From: Amycolatopsis tucumanensis
Lineage (GTDB): Bacteria; Actinomycetota; Actinomycetes; Mycobacteriales; Pseudonocardiaceae
NCBI RefSeq assembly: GCF_021654135.1
Contig: NZ_JAKGSD010000018.1
Coordinates: forward strand, 57,271 to 121,270
Direction: 5' to 3'
Length of the DNA: 64,000 bases
Both the position numbers and the translations under genes were made by a program. Under the pieces are notes generated by a model, which saw only the letters and a program-made list of their open reading frames with translations, was not told where the DNA came from and did no database searches. Within the stretch, counting starts at the first letter, position 1; every line of letters begins with the position of its first letter. Shown here one piece after another: positions 16,370 to 24,662 of this stretch.

Positions 16370-17134
16370 ATGAGCGAAACGATCCTCGTCACCGGCGGGA
16401 CCGGTGTTCTCGGCCGGGCCGTTGCCCGACGTCTCCTCGCGCCGGAGCGGGAAGTCCGGGTGCTGAGCCGTCGTCCGGCGCCGGACGGCACGGCCTACGC
16501 CTGGCGCACCGGCGACCTCCGCACCCGGCAGGGCATCGACGCGGCGGTGGCGGGCGCGGACGTGATCGTGCACTGCGCGACCACGCTCGGTGGCAAGGAC
16601 GTCGCCACCACGAGGACGCTCCTCGACATCGCCCGGCGCCACGGCGAACCGCACGTCGTGTTCATCTCGATCGTGGGCGTCGATCGGGTCCCGCTCCCGT
16701 ACTACCGCGCGAAGCTCGCCGCGGAGGAGGCGGTCATCGGGTCGGGGCTGCCGTGGACGATCCTGCGTGCCACGCAGTTCCACGACCTGATGTGCCGCAT
16801 CGTGGAGGTTCAGCGCCGCCTGCCTGCCGTCCTGTACCCCGCCCGGTTCCGGTTCCAGCCGGTCGACGCGGGCGAGGTCGCCGCGCGCCTCGCGGACCTC
16901 GCCCTCCATGACCCCGCCGGCCGGGCGCCGGACATGGGCGGGCCCGAGGTCCGGGAGTTCGCCGACCTGGCCCGGAGCTACCTGCGCCACCGGGGCCGCC
17001 GCCGCGTGCTCGTGCCGGTCCCGCTCCCCGGGGCCACCGCCCGCGCCTACCGGGCCGGCCACCACCTGACGCCGGACACCTCGGGGCGCACCACGTTCGA
17101 GGAGTTCCTGGCCGCTCAGCCCGCCATCGCGTAG
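16370..17134 (+). CDS. NmrA/atypical short-chain dehydrogenase, NAD(P)-binding
   Basis: 254 residues. The N-terminal Rossmann motif VTGGTGVLGRAVARRLL, then VLSRRP (cofactor 2'-phosphate side, suggesting NADPH), DVIVHCATT and the YYRAKLAAEEAV segment (YxxxK at about residues 121-125) place it in the atypical/extended SDR family of NmrA- or NDUFA9-like proteins. These act as reductases or redox-sensing regulators. The substrate is unknown. Its 3' end overlaps the convergent LysR gene by 19 bp. Confidence 0.8.
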   Translation: MSETILVTGGTGVLGRAVARRLLAPEREVRVLSRRPAPDGTAYAWRTGDLRTRQGIDAAVAGADVIVHCATTLGGKDVATTRTLLDIARRHGEPHVVFISIVGVDRVPLPYYRAKLAAEEAVIGSGLPWTILRATQFHDLMCRIVEVQRRLPAVLYPARFRFQPVDAGEVAARLADLALHDPAGRAPDMGGPEVREFADLARSYLRHRGRRRVLVPVPLPGATARAYRAGHHLTPDTSGRTTFEEFLAAQPAIA

Positions 17135-17943
17135 AGGACCTCGCGCAGGTCGTCCTCGCGGTCGGTGCGCCACACCACGCGCAACGCCAGCTCGGCGGGA
17201 TCCGCCAGCGGTTGCGCGACGAGTGTGCCGTCCGCGAGGTCGCCGCCGACCGCGAAGTCCGGCAGCAGCGCGACGCCGAGGCCCTGCGCCACCCACGACC
17301 GGATCGTCGACACGCTGTCGAACTCCAGCCGCCTGCCGCCCGTGCCCAGCAACCGGTCGGCGGCCATCCGGAACGAGCACCCGTCCGGGGTGACCAGCAG
17401 GGCGTCGCCGTCGTACCCGGGGCGGGCGACCAGGTGCAGCCGCACGGTCTCGATGTCCACAAAGGACAGGTCACCGCCGTCGAACCCCAGTGTGCCCAGC
17501 GCGGTTCCGGTGTCCAGCAGCAGGCCAGCGTCGAGCGAACCGTCCGCCACCGCGCGCAGCAGCGGTTGCCGCATCAGGGACCGCACCGCCAGGTCGACGT
17601 CGGGCCGCCGATCCGCGAGCCGGGCGACGACGGAAGGCAGCCGCGTGGCGACGAGGGTTTCCAGCGCGCCGACGGTGAACCGGGTGCGCTCGTCGCTCAC
17701 CAGGCGCCGGATCGACTCGGCCTGGTCGAGCAGCCGCCGCGCCTCGGGCAGCAGCAGGCGCCCACGCTCGGCGAGCGCCATACCGGTCGGCTTGCGCTCG
17801 AACAGCACCACTCCGAGCGAGCTCTCCAGCGACCGCACGTGCTCCGAAACCGTCGCAGGCGACAGCTCGAGCAGCGAGGCCGCACCGGTGACCGAGCCGG
17901 CCGACGCCACCGCCACGAAGGCCCGCAACTGCCGCAACTCCAT
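17116..17943 (-). CDS. LysR-family transcriptional regulator
   Basis: 275 residues from MELRQLRAFVAV. The classic LysR winged helix occupies residues 1-60 (GSVTGAASLLELSPATVSEHVRSLE), followed by the linker helix and a periplasmic-binding-like effector domain (residues ~85-275). Longer in-frame extensions run into the repeat array and are not credible. Its likely targets are the convergent SDR or the DHA2 exporter ~860 bp away beyond the repeat array; no LysR T-N11-A site was identified with confidence. Confidence 0.9.
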   Translation of the reverse strand: MELRQLRAFVAVASAGSVTGAASLLELSPATVSEHVRSLESSLGVVLFERKPTGMALAERGRLLLPEARRLLDQAESIRRLVSDERTRFTVGALETLVATRLPSVVARLADRRPDVDLAVRSLMRQPLLRAVADGSLDAGLLLDTGTALGTLGFDGGDLSFVDIETVRLHLVARPGYDGDALLVTPDGCSFRMAADRLLGTGGRRLEFDSVSTIRSWVAQGLGVALLPDFAVGGDLADGTLVAQPLADPAELALRVVWRTDREDDLREVLYAMAG

Positions 17944-18805
17944 GAGATCCACTCTAGCCAGGAGGTGTTCGGAAAAACCGAACGCAGCCGGCGGAGGAGG
18001 CTGCGCGCTGCCGGGGCACCCGCGCGGCGCCGGGCGTGCGTGCAGTCGGGCGCCCGCGCGGCGCCGGGTGAGGGCGTAGCTGGGCGCCCGTGCGGCGTCG
18101 GGTGGGCGCGGAGCCGGGGCACCCGCATGCCGGCCGGGTTGAGGGCGTAGCCGGGCGCCCATGCGGCGTTGGGTGGGCGCGTGGCCGGGTGCGCGCATGC
18201 CGTCGGGCGAGCGTGCGGCCGGGCACCCGCATGGCGCCGGGTGAGCGTGCAGCCGGGCATCCGCGCGCCGCCGGGTGAGCGCCCGGTTGGGCGCCCGCAT
18301 GCCGCCGGATCAACGGCAGCCGGGGCACCCCACGCCGCGGGTGGGCGCGTGGCGGGTGCGCGCATGGCGCCGGGTGAGCGTGCAGCCGGACATCCGCGCG
18401 CCGCCGGGTGAGCGCCCGGTTGGGCGCCCCGCGTGCCGCCGGCTGAACGGGCGGCTGGGGCACCCCACGCCGCCGGGTGGGCGCGTGGCCGGGTGCGCGC
18501 ATGGCGCCGCGTGAGCGTGCAGTCGGGCGCCCGTACGGCGCGGGGTGAGCGCGCGGCCGGGCATCCGCGCGCCGCCGGGTGAGCGCGTAACCGGGCATCC
18601 GAACGCCGCCGGATGAACGGGCATCCAGGCATCCGTACGCCGCCGGCTGAGCGCGCAGCCGGGCACCCGCACGCCGCAGGACGAACGCAGCCGGGCACCC
18701 TGACGCTGCCGGATGAGCTCCCAACTCGCCCCATCCGGAAATACCTGAGGCCGCATCCGGTCCCGCCCGTTGAGCGAGCACCCCCGGAACCGGAGAGTCG
18801 CCGCC
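17944..18805. other. Intergenic region occupied mainly by a repeat array
   Basis: 862 bp between the LysR gene and the DHA2 exporter. Open frames across it exist in several phases on both strands, but all follow from the GC-rich, stop-poor repeat. No gene is supported. Confidence 0.7.
17996..18720. repeat. Degenerate 34-bp direct repeat array (~21 copies)
   Basis: Roughly 21 head-to-tail degenerate copies of a 34-bp unit that typically begins CGCCGGGTGAGCG and ends GGGCATCCGCGCGC or a close variant. The best-conserved stretch lies at about 18235-18296, with a near-identical copy at about 18367-18428 and related copies near 18501. This gives a higher-order period of about 133-137 bp (four units). 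The period is not a multiple of three and there are no unique spacers, so it is neither coding nor CRISPR. It is a minisatellite-like array. Confidence 0.85.
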
Positions 18806-20113
18806 GTGACGACAACCGCTACCCGGGGCAGCCTTCTCGGCGTCTCCCTCGCCTACTTCCTCGTCCTGCTGGACACCACCGTGCTCACCGTCGCGCTGCC
18901 CGGCATCCGCGCCGACCTCGGCGGCTCGGTCGCCGGGCAGCAGTGGGTGGTCAACGGCTACACCGTCTCGTTCGCCGCGTTCCTGCTCGGCGGCGGCGCC
19001 CTCGCCGACCGGTTCGGCCCGCTGCGCGTGTTCCGCTGGGGCGTCGCGAGCTTCGGCGTCCTCTCGCTGGTCTCGGCGTTCGCGCCGAACCTGACCGTCC
19101 TCGTCGTGCTGCGCGTCCTGCTCGGCGTCGCCGGCGCGGCGTGCCTGCCCAGCTCCCTCGCGCTCATCAGCCGAATGCACCCGGACCCGGCCGCGCGGGC
19201 GAAGGCGCTCGGCGCGTGGGCGGCCATCACCGGCGTCGCGCTCGCCGCCGGGCCGATCGCCGGCGGTCTGCTGGTCGACCTCGCGGACTGGCGGGCGGTG
19301 TTCTTCGTCAACGTCCCGCTCGCGGCCCTCGGGCTGGCCCTCACCCGCGGCCGCGAGACGGCGCCCGCCCGCCGCGGGTTCGACGTCCGGAGCCAGCTCG
19401 CCGCATGCGTGTTCCTCGGCCTGCTGACCGAGGCGATAGTCGACGCCCAGCCGGTCGCGGCAGTCCTCGCGCTGCTCGTGCTCGCGTTGTTCGTCCACCG
19501 GGAGCGCCGCTCGGCGGCCCCGTCCGTGCCATCGGTCCTGGTGCGCAGCCGGGGCGTCGCGGTGAACCTGTTCGCCGGCGCGGCGGTGAACTTCGTGCTC
19601 TCCGGCGCGTTGTTCGCGGTGACCCTGCTGCTGCAGGACGAGCGCCACCTCACCCCGGTCCAGACCGGGCTGGCGTTCCTGCCGCTCACCTTGCCGACCG
19701 CGTTCAACCCGTTGCTGACCAGCCGGATCGTCGCCGCCCGCGGCCCGCGCCTCCCGGTCGTCGCCGGGCTGACCCTGCTGACCGCGGGCGCCGCTGTCCT
19801 GGCCGCGACCGTCCATGCGCCGTACCCGCTGCTGGCGTGCGGGCTCCTGCTGCTCGGCTTCGGTGTCTCCCTCGCCCTGCCCGCGCTCGTCACCGGCGTG
19901 GTGACCGCCGCGCCCGACGGCTACGCCGGAACCGCCGGTGGCCTGCTCAACGCCGTCCGCCAGGTCGGGGCGACCGTCGGCGTCGCGGCGATGGGCGCGG
20001 TGGTGGCCACCGGCGCGTTCGGCTGGGCGTTCGTGCTCGCCGCCGCGGTGGCGGCGAGCGGTCAGCTGCTGAGCTTCTGCCAGAGGAACTCGAACAGCAG
20101 GGCCCACTTGTAG
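18806..20113 (+). CDS. DHA2-type MFS multidrug exporter
   Basis: About 435 residues, very hydrophobic. The first helix contains LVLLDTTVLTVALPGI, the D-x-T-V-x-x-V-A-L-P signature of the DHA2 (EmrB/QacA-like) drug:H+ antiporters. The loop GGGALADRFGPLRVFRWG is the MFS motif A, and GVALAAGPIAGGLLVD is motif C of exporters. The GTG at 18806 is used; an in-frame GTG or ATG-like start at 18770 would add 12 residues. The C-terminus overlaps the convergent peptidase gene by 52 bp. Substrate unknown; possibly controlled by the nearby LysR regulator. Confidence 0.85.
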   Translation: MTTTATRGSLLGVSLAYFLVLLDTTVLTVALPGIRADLGGSVAGQQWVVNGYTVSFAAFLLGGGALADRFGPLRVFRWGVASFGVLSLVSAFAPNLTVLVVLRVLLGVAGAACLPSSLALISRMHPDPAARAKALGAWAAITGVALAAGPIAGGLLVDLADWRAVFFVNVPLAALGLALTRGRETAPARRGFDVRSQLAACVFLGLLTEAIVDAQPVAAVLALLVLALFVHRERRSAAPSVPSVLVRSRGVAVNLFAGAAVNFVLSGALFAVTLLLQDERHLTPVQTGLAFLPLTLPTAFNPLLTSRIVAARGPRLPVVAGLTLLTAGAAVLAATVHAPYPLLACGLLLLGFGVSLALPALVTGVVTAAPDGYAGTAGGLLNAVRQVGATVGVAAMGAVVATGAFGWAFVLAAAVAASGQLLSFCQRNSNSRAHL

Positions 20114-22071
20114 GCCAGCTGCTCGTTGTCCGCCGCGGCGCCGTGCCCGCCCTCGATGTTCTCGTAGTACCGCACGTCGTGCCCCTGTTCGAGCATGCGC
20201 GCCATCATCTTGCGCGCGTGCGCCGGGTGCACCCGGTCGTCGCGGGTGGACGTCATGAACAGCGTGGGCGGGTACTTCCGTCCCTTGTGGACGTTCTGGT
20301 AGGGCGAGTACTTCGAGATGTACTCCCATTCCGCCGGATCGTCCGGGTCGCCGTACTCGGCCACCCACGACGCGCCCGCCAGCAGCAGGTGGTAGCGCTT
20401 CATGTCCAGCAACGGAACCTGGCTCACGATCGCGCCGAACAGCTCGGGGTAGCGGGTGAGCATGACGCCCATCAGCAGGCCGCCGTTGCTGCCGCCGTGG
20501 ATGCCCAGCCGCTCCGGCGTCGTGATGCCGCGCTCGACGAGGTCCGCGGCGACCGCGGCGAAGTCCTCGTAAACCAGGTAGCGGTTCTCCTTGATCGCGC
20601 CGGTGTGCCAGCCCGGCCCGTACTCGCCGCCGCCGCGGATGTTCGCGAGCACGTACGTGCCGCCGCGCGCGAGCCAGCCGCGGCCGGTCACGCCGCTGTA
20701 CGCGGGCAGGCGGGACACCTCGAACCCGCCGTAGCCGGTGAGCATCGTCGGGCCGTCCCCGTTGCGCGGCCGCACCACGAAGTACGGGATCCGCGTGCCG
20801 TCCCTGGAGGTGGCGAAGTGCTGCTCGACGGTGATGTCCGAGGCGTCGAAACGGGCCGGGGCCTGCTTCAGGATCTCGGTCTCGCCGCCGACGTGCCCGT
20901 AGGAGAGCGTCGCGGGCTGGGTGAAGCCGCTGGTGTTGAGCAGGTACTCGTCGCTGTGGTCGGGATCGGTGTCGACGATCTCCGCGGTGCCCAGCTCCGG
21001 CGCCCCGGCCAGCGGCTCGCGGCGCCAGCCGTCCTCGCCAGGGGTGAGCACGTGCAGCTCCGTGTGCACGTCGGCGAGGGTGGTGAGCAGCAAGTGGTGC
21101 TTCGTCCAGTCCCAGGCCTCCAGCGAGGTGCGCCCGTCCGGCTCGAACAGGACGGTGAGGTCGCGCTCGCCTGCCAGGTAGTCGTCGAACCGCGCGGCGA
21201 GCAGCGTGCCGGGCGCGTAGTCGCGGCCGGCGACCGTCCAGGCCGTGCGGGTCCGGATCAGCAGCCACTCCTTGTGGGTGCTGGTCTGCGCGTCCTCCGG
21301 CACGTCGAGCTTGACCAGGCCGTCGGGCGTGCGCAGGAACTTCTCCGTGCGGTAGAAGTCGATGGCGCGGCCGACGAAGTCGCGTTCGAATCCGGGCGTG
21401 GGGTCGTGGTAGGCGAACACCGCGACGTCGTCCGGCTTGCCTTCGAAGACCGTGACGGCCTCGGCGAGCGGGGTCCCGCGGCGCCACTCCTTCATGATCC
21501 GCGGGTACCCGGACGCGGTCATCGAGCCGGGGCCGAAGTCGGTGCCGACGTAGATGCGGTCCTCGTCGATCCAGCCGAGGCGGCTCTTGGCCTCGGGCAG
21601 CTCGAACCCGCCCGCGACGAACTCACGCGTCTCCAGGTCGAACTCGCGCACGACGGCCGCGTCCGCGCCACCGCGGGACAGCTCGGCCAGGCCGCGCCGG
21701 TACGACGGCCGCAGCACCGCCGCGCCCTGCCAGACCCAGTTCTCGCCCTCGGCCTCGGCCAGCGCGTCGACGTCGAGCAGGACCTCCCATTCGGGCCGCT
21801 CGGTGCGGTAGGAGTCGAGAGTGGTGCGCCGCCACAGGCCGCGCGGGTGCGTCGCGTCCTGCCAGAAGTTGTAGAAGTACTCGCCGCGCCGGCGGATGTA
21901 GGGGATCCGGTCGTCGGCGTCGAGCACCTCGCGGGCCTCGTCGCGCAGCTGCTCGAACCGCGTGCCGCCGGTGAGCTCGGCGACCGATTCGGCGTTGCGC
22001 TGCCGGACCCAGTCGAGCGCCCGCTCGCCGGTCACGTCCTCGAGCCAGAGGTACGGGTCTTCGTCAGCCAT
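20062..22071 (-). CDS. Prolyl oligopeptidase family protein (S9)
   Basis: About 669 residues. The start MADEDPYLWLEDVTGE is typical of the family. Residues ~60-420 form the seven-bladed beta-propeller that gates substrate entry. The C-terminal alpha/beta hydrolase domain has the nucleophile Ser near residue 528 (HGGSNGGLLMG), an acid at TRDDRVHPAH and the catalytic His in GGHGAA. No signal peptide is seen, so it is probably cytoplasmic and cleaves short proline-containing peptides. A start 11 codons upstream (22104) lacks a ribosome-binding site. It overlaps the convergent exporter gene by 52 bp. Confidence 0.93.
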   Translation of the reverse strand: MADEDPYLWLEDVTGERALDWVRQRNAESVAELTGGTRFEQLRDEAREVLDADDRIPYIRRRGEYFYNFWQDATHPRGLWRRTTLDSYRTERPEWEVLLDVDALAEAEGENWVWQGAAVLRPSYRRGLAELSRGGADAAVVREFDLETREFVAGGFELPEAKSRLGWIDEDRIYVGTDFGPGSMTASGYPRIMKEWRRGTPLAEAVTVFEGKPDDVAVFAYHDPTPGFERDFVGRAIDFYRTEKFLRTPDGLVKLDVPEDAQTSTHKEWLLIRTRTAWTVAGRDYAPGTLLAARFDDYLAGERDLTVLFEPDGRTSLEAWDWTKHHLLLTTLADVHTELHVLTPGEDGWRREPLAGAPELGTAEIVDTDPDHSDEYLLNTSGFTQPATLSYGHVGGETEILKQAPARFDASDITVEQHFATSRDGTRIPYFVVRPRNGDGPTMLTGYGGFEVSRLPAYSGVTGRGWLARGGTYVLANIRGGGEYGPGWHTGAIKENRYLVYEDFAAVAADLVERGITTPERLGIHGGSNGGLLMGVMLTRYPELFGAIVSQVPLLDMKRYHLLLAGASWVAEYGDPDDPAEWEYISKYSPYQNVHKGRKYPPTLFMTSTRDDRVHPAHARKMMARMLEQGHDVRYYENIEGGHGAAADNEQLAYKWALLFEFLWQKLSS

Positions 22072-22100
22072 GTCCCCATCCTGCCAGGTGGGGATGATTT

Positions 22101-22661
22101 TCAACGCCAGGCGGGGTCGCGGCCGGTCAGCGCGAGGAACCGGTCCAGTTCGCCGGCGTCCGGAGCGATCTCGACGACGGGCGCGAAGACGTCGTCGTCG
22201 GGGCGCGGCCGGGTGCGCATCCGCTCGGCGAACCGCAGCGCGACGTGCACGGCCTCCGGGTCGGGTTCGTAGGGCGCGTCGAGGGCGCGGGCGAGGTCCC
22301 AGCCGTGCGCGACCGAGTCGACCAGGCGCATGGTGAGCGCGACCGGAGCGGGGAAGGTGCCGAACTCGCGGACCGTCACCTCGCGGTCCAGCACCGCGTC
22401 GTCGGCGGCAGCGGCGAGGAAGGCGTCGACCGACTCCGCGTAGGCGCGGTACGGGTCGTCACCGAGTGTTCCGGTCGCCCAGTCCGGCGCGACACCCTCG
22501 CGCAGCGCCACCGCGAAGGCGTGGTTTTCGCTCACCTGGTGGGTGAGCAGGTCACCGAGCGTCCAGCCCGCGCACGGTGTTCGCAGGCCGAGGTCGGTGA
22601 CCCCGGAAACGATCTTGTCCAGGTCGGCGAGAACTCGCCGGTCGAGATCACGGATGTCCAT
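22101..22661 (-). CDS. TIGR03086-type mycothiol-dependent/DinB-fold protein
   Basis: 186 residues. TPCAGWTLGDLLTHQVSENHAFA and LVDSVAHGWDLARAL are the hallmarks of the TIGR03086 branch of the maleylpyruvate-isomerase/DinB-like family, with metal-ligand candidates at the His of LTHQ, SENH and AHGWD. Family members are thought to use mycothiol or a divalent metal; the reaction is unknown here. It is divergent from a MocR-type regulator, its most likely controller. A TAGGTT box ends exactly 6 nt before the ATG (minus strand), suggesting leaderless translation. Confidence 0.85.
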   Translation of the reverse strand: MDIRDLDRRVLADLDKIVSGVTDLGLRTPCAGWTLGDLLTHQVSENHAFAVALREGVAPDWATGTLGDDPYRAYAESVDAFLAAAADDAVLDREVTVREFGTFPAPVALTMRLVDSVAHGWDLARALDAPYEPDPEAVHVALRFAERMRTRPRPDDDVFAPVVEIAPDAGELDRFLALTGRDPAWR

Positions 22662-22667
22662 GTGGTC

Positions 22668-22673
22668 AACCTA
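22668..22673 (-). promoter_or_regulatory. Candidate -10 element (TAGGTT) for a leaderless start
   Basis: On the minus strand TAGGTT lies exactly 6 nt before the ATG at 22661. Confidence 0.5.
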
Positions 22674-22706
22674 GGCCGACAAGTGGCCCTGCCGAAGGTC
22701 CAAAGC

Positions 22707-22727
22707 TGGGCCATCGGAGTTGGGCCA
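22707..22727. promoter_or_regulatory. Probable MocR operator, direct repeats
   Basis: Two exact copies of TGGGCCA (22707-22713 and 22721-22727) are spaced 14 bp apart, with a related TGGCCCT at 22684. Direct repeats of TGG-CCA type between a mocR gene and its divergent target are the usual MocR/PdxR binding arrangement. Confidence 0.65.
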
Positions 22728-22729
22728 AT

Positions 22730-22735
22730 TAGGCT
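22730..22735 (+). promoter_or_regulatory. Candidate -10 element (TAGGCT) for the mocR gene
   Basis: TAGGCT ends exactly 6 nt before the GTG at 22742 and abuts the second TGGGCCA repeat. Confidence 0.5.
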
Positions 22736-22741
22736 GGCGAG

Positions 22742-24166
22742 GTGGACATCCAGATCGAGCTGGGGGCCGGCCGTGGCCGGCGGGATGCCATCTACCGCCA
22801 GATCCGCGAGGCGATCCTCGACGGCCGCCTGCGCGACGGGGACGCCCTGCCGCCCACCCGTGAGCTGGCTCAACGGCTCGCGGTGTCGCGCAACACGGTC
22901 AGCGCCGCGTACGACCGCCTGGTCGCCGAGGGGTTCCTGGAGTCACGGGTCGGCGCGGGCACCTTCGTCGGCGCGGGCGCCCGGCGGGACGGCCGTCCGC
23001 CGGACAGCGGGCCGGCGTCGCTCACCCCGGTCCCGGTGTGGGACGACGTGCCCCGTCCGCCGGACCGGTTCCGCGAGCAGCCGTCGTTCGACTTCCGCTC
23101 CGGCGCGCCGGACGTCTCGCTGTTCCCGTTCGACACCTGGCGCCGCCTGGTCACGCAGCAGCTGCGGCGGTCGCGGCACGACGTGCTCACCTACGGCGAT
23201 CCGCAGGGGCACCCCGCTCTGCGGGAGGCGATCGCGCGGCACATCGGCGTGTCGCGGGCGGTCCGGGTAACCGCGGACGACGTGCTGGTCACGAACGGAT
23301 CGCAGCAAGCGGTGGATCTCGCCGCCCGGGTGCTGGTCGAACCGGGCGCCCGGGTCGCGGTCGAGGATCCCGGCTACCCGCCGCCGCGGCAGCTGTTCGC
23401 CACACTGGGTGCGCGGCCGGTCGGGGTGCCGGTGGACGACGAGGGCATCGTCGTCGACGCCATCCCCGGCGACTGCCGCCTGGTGTACGTGACGCCGTCG
23501 CACCAGTTCCCGCTCGGGGTGTCGATGTCGATGGCGCGGCGGGTGGCCCTGATCGACTGGGCCTGCCGGCACGACGCGGCGATACTGGAGGACGACTACG
23601 ACACCGAGTTCCGCTACACGGGACGGCCGCTGGAACCGTTGCGCAGCTTGGATTCCAGTGGCCGGGTGCTCTACATCGGATCGTTCTCCAAGGTGCTGCT
23701 TCCCGGGCTGCGACTCGGGTTCCTCGTCGCGCCGCCGGGCTTGCGGCCTGCACTGGCGAAGGCGAAGTACCTGACGGACTGGCATTCGGCGAGCCTCACG
23801 CAGGCGGCGCTGGCGGAGTTCATGGACAGCGGCGAGTTCGCGCGGCACATCCGCCGCACGCGCCGCGAGTACGCCGCCCGGCGCGAGGTGGTGTGCCGCG
23901 TGGTCGCGCGGGAGTTCCCGGACCTGCGATTGATCCCGTCGTCGGCCGGACTCCATGTGAGTGCATTCAGCGCGACGCCGGTACGTCCGATGGTGCGAGC
24001 CGCGCGGCAGGCGGGCGTGCGGATCTACACGCTCGGTGACTTCACGGGCGTGCGGGATGCCCTGGATGGACTCGTTTTCGGCTTCGGCGCGATCCCGCGT
24101 GACCGCATCGAGCCGGGGCTGCGGGAGTTGCGGGCTTTCGCGGACAGCGACCGGGCTCTAACCTGA
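22742..24166 (+). CDS. MocR/PdxR-family regulator (GntR HTH fused to aminotransferase fold)
   Basis: 474 residues. The N-terminal GntR winged helix (GDALPPTRELAQRLAVSRNTV, residues ~12-75) is joined by a linker to a fold-type-I aminotransferase domain. PLP lysine is Lys317 in GSFSKVLLPGLRLGF; DDYDTEFRY and the LTYGDPQGHPALREAI segment are also typical. Members bind PLP and an amino-compound effector, and regulate divergent genes. Here the divergent gene is the TIGR03086 protein, with direct repeats in between. The link to mycothiol or amino-acid chemistry is inference. Confidence 0.92.
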   Translation: MDIQIELGAGRGRRDAIYRQIREAILDGRLRDGDALPPTRELAQRLAVSRNTVSAAYDRLVAEGFLESRVGAGTFVGAGARRDGRPPDSGPASLTPVPVWDDVPRPPDRFREQPSFDFRSGAPDVSLFPFDTWRRLVTQQLRRSRHDVLTYGDPQGHPALREAIARHIGVSRAVRVTADDVLVTNGSQQAVDLAARVLVEPGARVAVEDPGYPPPRQLFATLGARPVGVPVDDEGIVVDAIPGDCRLVYVTPSHQFPLGVSMSMARRVALIDWACRHDAAILEDDYDTEFRYTGRPLEPLRSLDSSGRVLYIGSFSKVLLPGLRLGFLVAPPGLRPALAKAKYLTDWHSASLTQAALAEFMDSGEFARHIRRTRREYAARREVVCRVVAREFPDLRLIPSSAGLHVSAFSATPVRPMVRAARQAGVRIYTLGDFTGVRDALDGLVFGFGAIPRDRIEPGLRELRAFADSDRALT

Positions 24167-24201
24167 TGTGAGCCGGGTCACGAGCAGCTTGGAGGCTGTC
24201 G

Positions 24202-24630
24202 ATGCGGATCGCCGACTTACTGCGGAGCAAGGGGAACTGGGTGGCCACGGTGCGGCCCGAGTCGTCCATCACCGATCTGCTCGCCGGTCTGGCCGAGCAC
24301 AACGTGGGCGCGATGGTCGTGGCCGGGGAGGACGGCATCGCGGGTATCGTGTCGGAACGCGATGTGGTGCGGAAGCTCAACGAGCACGGGCCTGCCCTGC
24401 TGGAGCGCCCGGTGTCGGAGATCATGACGACGGTGGTGGCGACGTGCACCCCGCGTGATTCGGTGGACGACCTGAGCGTGCTGATGACCCAGCGCCGGGT
24501 TCGGCACGTGCCCGTCGTGGAGGGCGGGCGCCTGGTCGGGATCGTCAGCATCGGCGACGTGGTGAAGAGCCGGATGGAGGAACTGGAGGCGACGCAGCAG
24601 CAACTGGCGGCCTACATCGCGCAGGGCTGA
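24202..24630 (+). CDS. CBS-domain pair protein
   Basis: 142 residues composed almost wholly of two CBS motifs. The first covers about residues 8-65 (IAGIVSERDVVRKL), the second about residues 72-130 (VRHVPVVEGGRLVGIVSIGDVVKSRM). A short C-terminal helix follows (MEELEATQQQLAAYI). Stand-alone CBS pairs bind adenine nucleotides and act as energy or redox sensors. The partner is unknown. GGAGG lies 6 nt before the ATG. Confidence 0.93.
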   Translation: MRIADLLRSKGNWVATVRPESSITDLLAGLAEHNVGAMVVAGEDGIAGIVSERDVVRKLNEHGPALLERPVSEIMTTVVATCTPRDSVDDLSVLMTQRRVRHVPVVEGGRLVGIVSIGDVVKSRMEELEATQQQLAAYIAQG

Positions 24631-24662
24631 GCTCGCCGGACCGCCTTTCCCACCATCGCGGT

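Noticed and set aside
17996..18720. Possible CRISPR array because of direct repeats of ~34 bp
   Set aside because: Repeats are adjacent without unique spacers, are strongly degenerate, and no cas genes are near.
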